Assembly: GCF_027667425.1 (NCBI RefSeq)
Contig: NZ_JAQEGR010000016.1
Span: 1-64,000 of the forward strand
Source of the DNA: Fusicatenibacter saccharivorans
GTDB lineage: Bacteria; Bacillota; Clostridia; Lachnospirales; Lachnospiraceae
Direction of reading: 5' to 3'
DNA length: 64,000 nt
The number at the start of each line of letters is the position of its first letter. Position 1 is the stretch's first letter. Shown one piece after another: positions 43,025-52,160 of this stretch. The notes below the pieces were generated by a model. The model did not search any database. It was not told the DNA's origin and was given only the letters and a program-made list of their open reading frames with translations. Position numbers and translations under genes: made by a program.

Positions 43025-44188
43025 TTATTTAATAATACGAACCCTTAACACGCCGTCTACTGCTTCCAGCGCTTTTACGATCTCTTCTGTTGCTTCGCTT
43101 TCCAGATCCATCATGGTGTAAGCGTAATCGCCTTTACCTTTGTTTGTCATGTCGCTAATGTTGACACCGGCGTTACCCATAACGGTGGTAAATGCACCCA
43201 GCATACCAGGAATATTCTTATGGCAGATGGTCACACGGCCTGCTCCTGTGCATACACCCATATCACAGTTCGGGAAGTTGACGGAGTTTTTGATGTTTCC
43301 GTTCTCCAGAAAATCACGGATTTCTTTAACTGCCATGACAGCACAGTTATCTTCGGATTCTTTGGTCGATGCTCCAAGATGCGGAGTAACGATGGTTCCC
43401 TCTGCGCCGACTACCTTCGGGTTCGCAAAGTCAGTCACATATTTTTTCATTTTTCCGGCCTTTAATGCTTCCAGAACAGCATCCTCATCAACCAGGAGGT
43501 CTCTTGCATAGTTCAGAAGAACCACGCCGTCTTTCATCTCATCGATCGCTGCCTTGTTAATCATACCTTTTGTGCTGTCCATCAGCGGAACATGGATGGT
43601 GATATAATCGCAGGTACGGTAGATATCTTCCACGTTCTGGATATGATGAATGTCACGGGACAGATTCCATGCCGCATCGACAGAAATGTACGGATCGTAT
43701 CCGTATACTTCCATGCCAAGATGGGTTGCTGCATTTGCTACAAGCTGACCGATCGCGCCAAGTCCGATGATACCGAGCTTCTTTCCGCTGATCTCACAGC
43801 CGGCAAATTTCTTTTTCTGTTTTTCTGCTGTCTTTGCAATGTCGCCGTCTTCTTTGTCGCTCTTCACCCACTCAATACCGCCTGCGATATCGCGGGATGC
43901 AAGCAGCATGCCGGCAAGCACCAGCTCTTTGACGCCATTTGCATTGGCTCCCGGTGTGTTGAATACAACGATACCCTGCTCTGCGCAGTCGGCAAGCGGA
44001 ATGTTATTGACACCGGCTCCTGCTCTTGCTACGGCAAGAATACTTTTCGGCAGCTCCATACCGTGCATGGCTGCACTTCTGACGAGAACCGCATCGGCTC
44101 CCTCCAGGCTTTCACTCTGCTGATAGTTTTCATTAAAATTTGCAAGGCCTACGCCTGCAATCGGATTTAAGCAATGATACTGAAACAT
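43025..44188 (-). CDS. serA: D-3-phosphoglycerate dehydrogenase
   Basis: 387 residues. First step of serine synthesis. The NAD-binding part has LGIIGLGAIGQLVANAATHLG; the catalytic region includes TPHLGASTKESEDNCA. A C-terminal ACT domain (about 315-387; IPGMLGAFTTVMGNAGVNIS) points to feedback control by serine. The start overlaps the serC stop by one base (TAATG), so they are coupled. Confidence 0.95.
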   Translation of the reverse strand: MFQYHCLNPIAGVGLANFNENYQQSESLEGADAVLVRSAAMHGMELPKSILAVARAGAGVNNIPLADCAEQGIVVFNTPGANANGVKELVLAGMLLASRDIAGGIEWVKSDKEDGDIAKTAEKQKKKFAGCEISGKKLGIIGLGAIGQLVANAATHLGMEVYGYDPYISVDAAWNLSRDIHHIQNVEDIYRTCDYITIHVPLMDSTKGMINKAAIDEMKDGVVLLNYARDLLVDEDAVLEALKAGKMKKYVTDFANPKVVGAEGTIVTPHLGASTKESEDNCAVMAVKEIRDFLENGNIKNSVNFPNCDMGVCTGAGRVTICHKNIPGMLGAFTTVMGNAGVNISDMTNKGKGDYAYTMMDLESEATEEIVKALEAVDGVLRVRIIK

Positions 44189-45270
44189 TAGAGATTTTCC
44201 TCCTCGAACTTTTTCATGAAGGCTACGAGTGCTTCTACGCCTTCTTTCGACATTGCATTGTAGATGCTTGCACGCATACCGCCGACGGTACGGTGACCTT
44301 TCAGGTTCTCAAGTCCGGCTTCTTTGGACTCTTTGACGAATTTGGCATCCAGATCTGCATTTCCGGTGATAAACGGAACGTTCATCAGAGAACGGTCTTC
44401 CGGTACAACGGTTCCTTTGAAGAGCTTGCTCTGATCCAGGAAATCATACAGCAGTTTTGCTTTTTCTTCGTTGCGCTGTTTCATGACTTCCAGTCCGCCC
44501 ATTTTCTTCAGCCATTTGAACACTTTGCCGCACATGTAGATGCAGTAGCAGTTCGGCGTGTTATACAGAGAGCCGGCATCTGCATGCGTTTTAAATTTCA
44601 TCATGGTCGGTGTTCCCGGCAGGACATCGTCGGTAATCAGATCGTCACGGACAATGGAGATGACCATTCCGGCAGGTCCGATGTTTTTCTGGACACCGCC
44701 GTAGATGATGCCGTAATCGGAGACATTAACAGGTTCGGAGAGGAAACAGGAGGAGACATCTGCCACCAGGGTTTTGCCCTTGGTATTCGGCAGTTTTTTG
44801 TATTTGGTTCCGTAAATGGTGTTGTTTTCACAGATATAAACATAATCGGCATCCGGGCTGATCGGAAGATCGCTGCAGTCCGGGATGTAGGAAAATGTTT
44901 TATCCTCAGAGGAGGCAATTTTGTTTGCCTTTCCGTATTTCTGCGCCTCTGCATATGCTTTCTTTGCCCACTGTCCCGTTACGATGTAATCAGCGACACC
45001 GTTTTTCATCAGGTTCATCGGAATCATGGAAAACTGCAGGGAGGCACCGCCCTGAAGAAACAGAACTTTGTAATTTGACGGAATTCCCATCAGGTCACGA
45101 AGGTCTGCTTCTGCCTCATCGATGATATTCTGGAATACTTTGGAACGGTGGCTCATCTCCATGACGGACATGCCGCATCCGCGGTAATCCAGCATTTCCT
45201 CCTGGGCTTCTTTCAACACTTCCTCTGGCAGAACTGCCGGTCCTGCGGAAAAATTATAAACTCTGCTCAT
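44188..45270 (-). CDS. serC: Phosphoserine aminotransferase
   Basis: 360 residues, PLP enzyme making phosphoserine. It opens with YNFSAGPAVLPEEVL. It has LQGGASLQFSMIPMN, and ADVSSCFLSEPVNVSDYG then IYGGVQKNIGPAG with the PLP Lys (QKN). The phosphatase serB is not adjacent. AGGAGGATG-like ribosome site before the ATG. Confidence 0.96.
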   Translation of the reverse strand: MSRVYNFSAGPAVLPEEVLKEAQEEMLDYRGCGMSVMEMSHRSKVFQNIIDEAEADLRDLMGIPSNYKVLFLQGGASLQFSMIPMNLMKNGVADYIVTGQWAKKAYAEAQKYGKANKIASSEDKTFSYIPDCSDLPISPDADYVYICENNTIYGTKYKKLPNTKGKTLVADVSSCFLSEPVNVSDYGIIYGGVQKNIGPAGMVISIVRDDLITDDVLPGTPTMMKFKTHADAGSLYNTPNCYCIYMCGKVFKWLKKMGGLEVMKQRNEEKAKLLYDFLDQSKLFKGTVVPEDRSLMNVPFITGNADLDAKFVKESKEAGLENLKGHRTVGGMRASIYNAMSKEGVEALVAFMKKFEEENL

Positions 45271-45308
45271 TTTTCATCCTCCTGTTTCTCTTGCTACTTT
45301 ATATTACT

Positions 45309-45341
45309 GGAAAACCACCGTTCCTATGCCGGTGGTTTTCC
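45309..45341. other. Hairpin in the serC leader
   Basis: GGAAAACCACCG-N9-CGGTGGTTTTCC, perfect over 12 bases. It lies between the serC promoter and its ribosome site. It could be an attenuator, a terminator of ilvB transcripts, or a stability element. Confidence 0.55.
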
Positions 45342-45396
45342 TTGTAATCGTTTGTACCTGTATTGCAGTTTTTCTTACAAGTCTGCAATTCATATG

Positions 45397-45411
45397 GTAA
45401 TACGGTATTAC
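45397..45411. promoter_or_regulatory. Operator-like palindrome at the serC start point
   Basis: GTAATAC-G-GTATTAC, perfect 7+7, about 10-25 bases downstream of the predicted serC transcription start. A protein bound here would block the promoter; the regulator is unknown. Confidence 0.55.
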
Positions 45412-45428
45412 TTTACCACGTTGAAACT

Positions 45429-45457
45429 ATGATACCTCTTTGTTAGAAATATGTCAA
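45429..45457 (-). promoter_or_regulatory. serC-serA promoter
   Basis: Minus strand TTGACA, 17 bases, TATCAT. The -35 overlaps the ilvB stop codon, so no terminator separates ilvB from serC here. Confidence 0.7.
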
Positions 45458-47142
45458 TCCTTTTCTTGTTCCTTTTTTGCCAGATCCTCTGCATCGAAGA
45501 CATCCTCAATCGGTGCTCCGGCCGGAACCATCGGGAATACTTTTTCATCGCAGTCGATCCATACGTCGATCAGTGCCGGTTTTCCGCTCGCAATCGCCTC
45601 ACGGATGGCAGGTCCCATCTCCTCTTTCTTCGTCACGCGGATGCCCTTTACGCCGAGCGCCTCAGCAACCTTGACAAAGTCCGCCTGATCCTGCAGAACA
45701 GTGTTGGAATACCGTTTTCCATAGAACAGTGTCTGCCACTGGCGTACCATACCGAGTACATGGTTGTTGACAACGACTTCGATCACCGGAATGTTGTGTC
45801 TCGAAAGGGTTGCCAGTTCGTTCATATTCATGCGGAAGCAGCCGTCGCCTGCGATGTTGATAACGGTTTTGTCCGGGCGTCCCATTTTGGCGCCCATGGC
45901 AGCTCCAAGACCGAATCCCATGGTTCCAAGACCGCCGGAGGTTAAAAGGGTTCTCGGGCTCGTATACCGATAATACTGCGCCGCCCACATCTGATGCTGT
46001 CCGACATCGGTCGTGATGACAGCCTGGCCGTCGGTTGCCTTATAGATCTCCTCGATCACGAACGGTCCGGTAAGGCCTTCTTCATGCTTTAACGGGAATT
46101 TTTCTTTCATTGCCTCGATTTCGGCAATCCACTCGTCATGATGCATCGGCTCCAGCTTCGCATTCAGGCGTTTTAAGACTTCTTTGACGTCTCCGATGAT
46201 GCTCGACTCGACAACAACATTCTTGTTGATTTCTGCCGCATCTACATCGATCTGAACGATTTTTGCATTGTTTGCAAATTTTGCGGCGTTTCCGGTGACA
46301 CGATCGGAAAATCTTGCACCGAGCACGATCAGCAGGTCGCACTTCGTCACGCCATAGTTCGATGTTTTTGTTCCGTGCATACCGAGCATACCGGTGTACA
46401 GCTTATCGGTTCCCGGAAAAGCGCCTTTTCCCATCAGGGTATCGCAGACCGGCGCCTGTATATGGTGTGCCAGTTCACGCACTTCCTCGGCCGCACCGGA
46501 GATGATGCTGCCGCCGCCCACGAAAATATACGGTTTTTTCGACTCCCGGATCAGAGATACAACGTGATCCAGTCCTTCTTCTGTGATTTTTTCGGTAGAC
46601 GGTGCGATTGCTTCCGGTGTCTTTGGCTCATATTCATACGTTGCCGCCGTGACATCTTTCGTGATATCCACCAGAACCGGGCCCGGTCTTCCGCTCTTTG
46701 CAATCGAAAACGCACGGCGCAGCGTGTCTGCGAGAACCGTGATATCTTTTACGATCACGCTGTATTTTGTGATCGGCATCGCAACGCCTGCAATGTCAAT
46801 CTCCTGAAAGCTGTCTTTTCCAAGCAGTGCCTTTCCTACGTTGCAGGTGATGGCTACCATCGGGGTAGAATCCATGTAGGCAGTTGCAATTCCAGTGACA
46901 AGATTTGTCGCGCCAGGGCCGCTTGTTGCCATACATACGCCTGTTTTTCCGGTCGCACGCGCATACCCGTCTGCCGCATGGGCAGCACCCTGCTCGTGGG
47001 AGGTCAGGATGTGGTGGATTTCCGGATGACGGTAAAGCTCATCATAGATATTCAAAATCGTTCCCCCCGGATAGCCGAACACGGTGTCCACGCCCTGCTC
47101 CTTCAGGCACTCAATAACAATCTGTGATCCAGTTAATTCCAT
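45454..47142 (-). CDS. ilvB: Acetolactate synthase, large subunit
   Basis: 562 residues, ThDP enzyme of branched-chain amino-acid synthesis. Visible: FGYPGGTILNIYDEL, HEQGAAHAADGYARATGKTG with the catalytic Glu, and the ThDP motif INIAGDGCFRMNMNELATLSRHN. No small regulatory subunit gene (ilvN/ilvH) follows. Located 95 bases after ilvD with a hairpin between. Confidence 0.95.
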   Translation of the reverse strand: MELTGSQIVIECLKEQGVDTVFGYPGGTILNIYDELYRHPEIHHILTSHEQGAAHAADGYARATGKTGVCMATSGPGATNLVTGIATAYMDSTPMVAITCNVGKALLGKDSFQEIDIAGVAMPITKYSVIVKDITVLADTLRRAFSIAKSGRPGPVLVDITKDVTAATYEYEPKTPEAIAPSTEKITEEGLDHVVSLIRESKKPYIFVGGGSIISGAAEEVRELAHHIQAPVCDTLMGKGAFPGTDKLYTGMLGMHGTKTSNYGVTKCDLLIVLGARFSDRVTGNAAKFANNAKIVQIDVDAAEINKNVVVESSIIGDVKEVLKRLNAKLEPMHHDEWIAEIEAMKEKFPLKHEEGLTGPFVIEEIYKATDGQAVITTDVGQHQMWAAQYYRYTSPRTLLTSGGLGTMGFGLGAAMGAKMGRPDKTVINIAGDGCFRMNMNELATLSRHNIPVIEVVVNNHVLGMVRQWQTLFYGKRYSNTVLQDQADFVKVAEALGVKGIRVTKKEEMGPAIREAIASGKPALIDVWIDCDEKVFPMVPAGAPIEDVFDAEDLAKKEQEKD

Positions 47143-47184
47143 GTCTGTATGATTCCTTCCTTATCTTTTGGCTTTGTGTATGAA

Positions 47185-47223
47185 ATCAGCCATCCGATGA
47201 AAATGCACGTTCGGACGGCTGAT
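47185..47223. other. Hairpin between ilvD and ilvB
   Basis: ATCAGCC-A-TCCGA pairs with TCGGA-C-GGCTGAT. In the direction of transcription no T run follows, so it is more likely a processing or stability structure than a terminator. Confidence 0.45.
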
Positions 47224-47237
47224 ATGATTTTTTTCTA

Positions 47238-48899
47238 TTAGAACTCCAGAATGGCTCCCTTATTTGCGCTGGAAACCATCTTTGCGTAGCGTTTCAGATA
47301 GCCTGTGGTTACTTTCGGCTCTCTCGGAGTCCATGCAGCTTTTCTGCGTGCCAGCTCTTCATCCGATACGGCAAGCTCCAGCTTGTGCTCCGGAATATTG
47401 ATGCGGATCAGGTCGCCTTCCTCAACGAGCGCGATCGGACCGCCTTCTGCTGCCTCAGGGCTGACATGGCCGATGGATGCACCGCGGGATGCGCCGGAGA
47501 AACGGCCGTCTGTAATCAGAGCTACGGAAGAGCCAAGTCCCATACCTGCAATCGCAGAGGTCGGATTCAACATCTCACGCATACCAGGACCTCCCTTTGG
47601 TCCCTCATAACGGATGACAACAACGTCGCCTGCCACAATCTTGCCGCCGCGGATTGCCTCGATGGCATCCTCCTCACAGTCGAAGACTCTGGCCGGTCCT
47701 TCGTGAACCTGCATCTCCGGTACAACGGCAGAACGTTTGACGACTGCGGTATCCGGTGCCAGGTTTCCTTTCAGGACAGCAATACCGCCGGTCTTGCTGT
47801 ATGGATTTTCTACCGGACGGATGATCTCCGGGTTTTTGTTGACACAGCCTTTGATATTCTCGCCAACGGTCTTTCCGGTTGCGGTCATGCACTCGGTGTG
47901 CAGAAGTCCTAGTTTATTCAGCTCGTTCATAACGGCATAAACACCGCCGGCCTCGTTCAGCTCCTCGATGTAGTGGTATCCTGCCGGAGCCAGATGGCAG
48001 AGGTTCGGGGTCTTCTCACTGATGGCATTTGCCATCTCCGGATTCAGCTCTACGCCTGCCTCATGCGCGATGGCCGGCAGATGCAGCATACTGTTGGTGG
48101 AACATCCAAGTGCCATATCGACGGTCAGAGCATTTAAGAATGCTTCTTTTGTCATAATGTCTCTTGGACGGATATTCTGTTTTAACAGCTCCATAACCTG
48201 CATACCGGCTCTCTTGGCCAGGCGCAGACGCTCGGAATATACGGCCGGAATCGTTCCGTTTCCTTTCAAGCCCATGCCGAGAACCTCGGTCAGACAGTTC
48301 ATGCTGTTTGCCGTGTACATACCGGAGCAGGAACCGCAGGTCGGGCATGCATTGCACTCAAAATCATAAACATCTTCCTCTGTCATAGTTCCGGCTGCGT
48401 AGGATCCAACCGCCTCGAACATGCTGGAAAGACTTCTCTTCTCACCTTTTACATGGCCGGCAAGCATCGGACCGCCGCTGACAAATACGGTCGGAACATT
48501 GACTCTTGCTGCTGCCATCAAAAGGCCAGGTACGTTCTTATCACAGTTCGGGATACATACCAGTGCATCAAACTGGTGAGCCATTGCCATACACTCGGTG
48601 GAATCGGCGATCAGGTCACGGGTAACGAGGGAATATTTCATTCCGATGTGGCCCATGGCAATACCGTCACAGACTGCAATGGCCGGGAACACGATCGGTG
48701 TTCCGCCTGCCATGGCAACGCCCATTTTTACAGCTTCTGTAATTTTATCCAGGTTCATATGACCCGGTACGATCTCATTGTAGGAGCTTACAATTCCTAC
48801 GAGCGGTTTTTTCATTTCTTCTTCGGTCAGACCCAGCGCACGCATCAGAGAACGCTGTGGCGCCTGTGCGATTCCTTTTTTTACAGCATCACTTCTCAT
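47238..48899 (-). CDS. ilvD: Dihydroxy-acid dehydratase
   Basis: 553 residues, Fe-S dehydratase. Cluster ligands are visible in IPNCDKNVPG and CNACPTCGSCSGMYTANSMN; the metal-site Lys region and GRFSGASRGASIGHVSPEA follow near the end. Oxygen-sensitive, fitting an anaerobe. It lies 30 bases after leuB. Confidence 0.96.
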   Translation of the reverse strand: MRSDAVKKGIAQAPQRSLMRALGLTEEEMKKPLVGIVSSYNEIVPGHMNLDKITEAVKMGVAMAGGTPIVFPAIAVCDGIAMGHIGMKYSLVTRDLIADSTECMAMAHQFDALVCIPNCDKNVPGLLMAAARVNVPTVFVSGGPMLAGHVKGEKRSLSSMFEAVGSYAAGTMTEEDVYDFECNACPTCGSCSGMYTANSMNCLTEVLGMGLKGNGTIPAVYSERLRLAKRAGMQVMELLKQNIRPRDIMTKEAFLNALTVDMALGCSTNSMLHLPAIAHEAGVELNPEMANAISEKTPNLCHLAPAGYHYIEELNEAGGVYAVMNELNKLGLLHTECMTATGKTVGENIKGCVNKNPEIIRPVENPYSKTGGIAVLKGNLAPDTAVVKRSAVVPEMQVHEGPARVFDCEEDAIEAIRGGKIVAGDVVVIRYEGPKGGPGMREMLNPTSAIAGMGLGSSVALITDGRFSGASRGASIGHVSPEAAEGGPIALVEEGDLIRINIPEHKLELAVSDEELARRKAAWTPREPKVTTGYLKRYAKMVSSANKGAILEF

Positions 48900-48929
48900 G
48901 ATTTTTTCCTCTTTTCTTATCTTACAGTT

Positions 48930-50015
48930 TTATGCCAGTGCTTTTACCAGCAGATCTCCCATTTCGGATGTAGATACCTGGGTACATCCCTCAGACATAA
49001 TGTCTACGGTGCGGTATCCGTCTTTTAAAATTTTCTGTACAGCATTTTCGACTGCCTCTGCCTCCTGATCGAGATCCAGGGAATAGCGGAGCATCATGGC
49101 TGCGGACAGAACCGTTGCAATCGGGTTTGCGATGTTCTTTCCTGCGATGTCCGGTGCAGAGCCGTGGCTTGGCTCGTACAGACCAAATTTTGTCTCGTTC
49201 AGGCTGGCGGAAGAAAGCATTCCGATCGAGCCTGCTACCATACTTGCCTCATCGGAAAGAATATCTCCGAACATGTTCTCGGTCAGAACGACGTCAAACT
49301 GGCACGGATTGTGGACGATCTGCATCGCACAGTTGTCGACCAGCATATGCTCTAAGGTAACTTCCGGGTAATCTTTTGCAACATCCTCTACCACGGATCT
49401 CCACAGACGGGAGGAATCGAGAACGTTTGCTTTATCTACACTCGTTACTTTTTTCTTTCTCTTCATGGCGATGTCGAATGCACGGATTGCAATGCGGCGG
49501 ATTTCGGTCTCGCTGTAGGTCAGCGTATCGGTTGCTTTCCGGATGCCGTTTTCTTCTACAGTGCTGCGCTCTCCAAAGTACAGGCCGCCGGTCAGCTCAC
49601 GCATAATCAGCATGTCGAAGCCCTCGCCGATGATCTCTTCTTTTAACGGGCAGGCATCTTTCAATTCCTGATACAGGTAAGCCGGACGCAGGTTTGCAAA
49701 CAGACCTAACGATTTCCGGATTTTTAAGAGTCCTGCCTCCGGGCGCTTGTCCGGGCTTAATTTGTACCATGGGGATGTTTTTGCATCTCCTCCGATGGAG
49801 CCCATCAGGACAGCGTCGCATTTCTTTGCTTCTTCTATGGTTTCATCTGTCAGCGGCACGCCGTGCACATCAATGGAGGCTCCGCCCAGCAGAAGGTTGG
49901 TATATTCAAACTTATGTCCATATTTCTCGCAGACAGCGTCCAGAACTTTTTTTGCTTCCTTTACAATTTCCGGTCCGATTCCGTCACCGTGAATTAATCC
50001 AATACGGTATTCCAT
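48930..50015 (-). CDS. leuB: 3-isopropylmalate dehydrogenase
   Basis: 361 residues. Oxidative decarboxylation in leucine synthesis. Visible: IGLIHGDGIGPEIVKEAKKV, LMIMRELTGGLYFG, and near the C-terminus YEPSHGSAPDIAGKNIANP. The other leu genes are not in the window. First gene of leuB-ilvD-ilvB. Confidence 0.96.
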   Translation of the reverse strand: MEYRIGLIHGDGIGPEIVKEAKKVLDAVCEKYGHKFEYTNLLLGGASIDVHGVPLTDETIEEAKKCDAVLMGSIGGDAKTSPWYKLSPDKRPEAGLLKIRKSLGLFANLRPAYLYQELKDACPLKEEIIGEGFDMLIMRELTGGLYFGERSTVEENGIRKATDTLTYSETEIRRIAIRAFDIAMKRKKKVTSVDKANVLDSSRLWRSVVEDVAKDYPEVTLEHMLVDNCAMQIVHNPCQFDVVLTENMFGDILSDEASMVAGSIGMLSSASLNETKFGLYEPSHGSAPDIAGKNIANPIATVLSAAMMLRYSLDLDQEAEAVENAVQKILKDGYRTVDIMSEGCTQVSTSEMGDLLVKALA

Positions 50016-50082
50016 ATCTTTCTCCCTCTTTTCTTCCGGCTGAAAAACCGTTCTATTTTCTCTGCGTCTATAGCATTTCTAA

Positions 50083-50111
50083 ATTATACGCCATTTTTCC
50101 GGTAATTTCAA
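50083..50111 (-). promoter_or_regulatory. leuB-ilvD-ilvB promoter
   Basis: Minus strand TTGAAA, 17 bases, TATAAT, about 70 bases before the leuB ATG. No T-box elements seen in this short leader. Confidence 0.75.
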
Positions 50112-50233
50112 CACGAAATTTCTTTGCATCGGACGAAACGCAATAATCTTTTTGCTTTTTTGCCATTTAAAAGAAAAATACGCGGCATTTTTCCCCGTTT
50201 TCGCCGTGTTCCGCCGAAGAAGTTTCGGGGGCG

Positions 50234-50276
50234 AAAAAAACGCAGGCATTCGTTCTTTTTGAATACCTGCGTTTTT
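50234..50276 (-). terminator. yajC terminator
   Basis: AACGCAGGTATTC / GAATGCCTGCGTT with long A and T runs on the two sides, close to the yajC stop. Confidence 0.88.
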
Positions 50277-50298
50277 CCTGGCTTTTCGCCGTGTGAAA

Positions 50299-50643
50299 TT
50301 ATTTTTTCTTTTCTGTTTTCTCTTCAACGACTGCTGTCTCCGGTTTTTCAACCTCTGTGATGGCTGTTTTGCGCATCGGGATACGGCAGTTTTTGTTGTT
50401 TCCGAACTCTACGATGACATCGTCGTCTGTGATATCGATGACTACGCCGTAGAAACCGCTTGTTGTGATGACTGCATCGCCGACTGCGAGGTCATTCAGC
50501 ATTGCCTGCAGTTTTTTCTGCTCTTTCTTCTGCGGGCGGATCATTAAGAAATACATCATACCGAACATGATGACCAGCCACATAATTAACATACCAGTGC
50601 TCATCACACCGCTGTTTGCTGCTGTTGTTGTTGCTAAAAACAT
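50299..50643 (-). CDS. yajC: Preprotein translocase subunit YajC
   Basis: 114 residues. One N-terminal membrane helix (MLIMWLVIMFGMMYFLMIRP) followed by QKKEQKKLQAMLNDLAVGD and GFYGVVIDITDDDVIVEFG, then a charged tail. It works with SecDF in protein export. ATG 50641-50643 has AGGAGG eight bases upstream; the longer frame has no ribosome site. Confidence 0.93.
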   Translation of the reverse strand: MFLATTTAANSGVMSTGMLIMWLVIMFGMMYFLMIRPQKKEQKKLQAMLNDLAVGDAVITTSGFYGVVIDITDDDVIVEFGNNKNCRIPMRKTAITEVEKPETAVVEEKTEKKK

Positions 50644-50766
50644 TTTCTTTCCTCCTGTTATTCGAGAGTACATCCCGTTCTTTAGACACACCTATCATAA
50701 TACACAATCCGGAACCGATGGGCAAGTCTTTTTCGGATATTTTCCAAAGATTTCATACTTTCCCGA

Positions 50767-51903
50767 TTACTTTTTGTCGTATTCCTCAAATCCTGCGAGT
50801 TTTGCCCGTTTGTAGGAAGCAAAATTGCCCTCGTCCAGCGCGGTCCGGATTTCTGTCATCATATTGTTGTAGAAATACAGGTTGTGCAGAACACAGAGCC
50901 GCATGCCGAGCATCTCTTTTGCTTTCAGCAGATGACGGATGTAGGCTCTGCTGTAGTGACGGCACGCCGGGCACTGGCAGCCTTCCTCGATCGGACGCGG
51001 ATCCAATTCGTATTTCTGGTTGAACAAATTCATTTTTCCATGATTTGTATAAACGTGACCGTGACGTCCGTTCCGGCTCGGATATACACAGTCGAAGAAA
51101 TCAACGCCGCGCTCTACACCCTCGAGAATATTGGCCGGTGTTCCGACACCCATCAGATATGTCGGTTTTTCTTTTGGCAGATACGGAACCACTTCATCGA
51201 GAATATGATACATCTCCTCGTGTGTCTCTCCTACCGCAAGACCGCCGACGGCATATCCGTCAAGACCCATCTCGGAAATCCGTTTTGCATGATCGATACG
51301 GATATCTTCATAGATTGCTCCCTGATTGATACCAAACAGCAGCTGGTGCTTGTTGATGGTATCCTCTCTCTGGTTCAGTTCCTGCATTTTATCCTTGCAT
51401 CGCTGCAGCCATCTTGTCGTACGGTCCACGGAATTCTGCACATAACGGCGGTCCGCCACACTCGATGGGCACTCGTCGAAGGCCATCGCAATCGTGGATG
51501 CCAGGTTGGACTGAATCTGCATACTCTCCTCCGGTCCCATGAAGATCTTTCTTCCGTCTACGTGGGAGTGGAAATAAACTCCCTCCTCCTTGATTTTCCG
51601 AAGGCCTGCAAGAGAGAATACCTGGAATCCGCCGGAGTCGGTCAGGATCGGTTTATCCCAGACCATAAACTTGTGGAGTCCGCCCATCTTCTTTACAACC
51701 TCATCGCCCGGACGCACGTGGAGGTGGTACGTGTTGGAGAGCTCTACCTGCGTGCCGATCTGCTGGAGATCCTCAGTGGAAACGGCTCCCTTGATCGCTG
51801 CCGCGGTTCCGACATTCATGAATACCGGCGTCTCGATATTGCCGTGCACGGTTTCCATGTGGGCGCGCTTCGCTCTTCCTTCCATTTTCAGAATTTTATA
51901 CAT
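50767..51903 (-). CDS. tgt: tRNA-guanine transglycosylase
   Basis: 378 residues. It exchanges guanine for preQ1 in tRNAs with GUN anticodons (queuosine pathway). Visible: LTDSGGFQVFSLA with the catalytic Asp, YAVGGLAVGE, and the zinc site CQCPACRHYSRAYIRHL with a later Cys/His. The ATG at 51901-51903 is preferred, with AAAGGA 11 bases upstream; the ATG four codons earlier sits inside that site. The tgt-yajC order is common in Firmicutes. Confidence 0.95.
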   Translation of the reverse strand: MYKILKMEGRAKRAHMETVHGNIETPVFMNVGTAAAIKGAVSTEDLQQIGTQVELSNTYHLHVRPGDEVVKKMGGLHKFMVWDKPILTDSGGFQVFSLAGLRKIKEEGVYFHSHVDGRKIFMGPEESMQIQSNLASTIAMAFDECPSSVADRRYVQNSVDRTTRWLQRCKDKMQELNQREDTINKHQLLFGINQGAIYEDIRIDHAKRISEMGLDGYAVGGLAVGETHEEMYHILDEVVPYLPKEKPTYLMGVGTPANILEGVERGVDFFDCVYPSRNGRHGHVYTNHGKMNLFNQKYELDPRPIEEGCQCPACRHYSRAYIRHLLKAKEMLGMRLCVLHNLYFYNNMMTEIRTALDEGNFASYKRAKLAGFEEYDKK

Positions 51904-51966
51904 AACGCTTTTCATCCTTTCTCATGATCCCTGCCGCCTGTTTTTCATACAGGGCATACTATTTTT

Positions 51967-51995
51967 AGTATACAGGCAAAACCCGTTTTTGACAA
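51967..51995 (-). promoter_or_regulatory. tgt promoter
   Basis: Minus strand TTGTCA, 17 bases, TATACT, about 60 bases before the tgt start. Confidence 0.65.
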
Positions 51996-52092
51996 TGCCT
52001 GAATTTTCTTTTTTCTGCCTTTTTCCCTCCTGGTTTCTCCATTTTTCACAAGGGCTTTATACTTTTTTCATAAGACATCGCCTTTTTTCCAA

Positions 52093-52121
52093 TTGTATTT
52101 CCTTATTTTTTGTCGTATAAT
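52093..52121 (+). promoter_or_regulatory. Promoter of the activase gene
   Basis: TTGTAT, 17 bases, TATAAT, 40 bases before the ATG; AAAGGAG is the ribosome site. Confidence 0.7.
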
Positions 52122-52160
52122 GGGTTGAGATTGTTTCTTATTATAAAAGGAGTTTGATTC

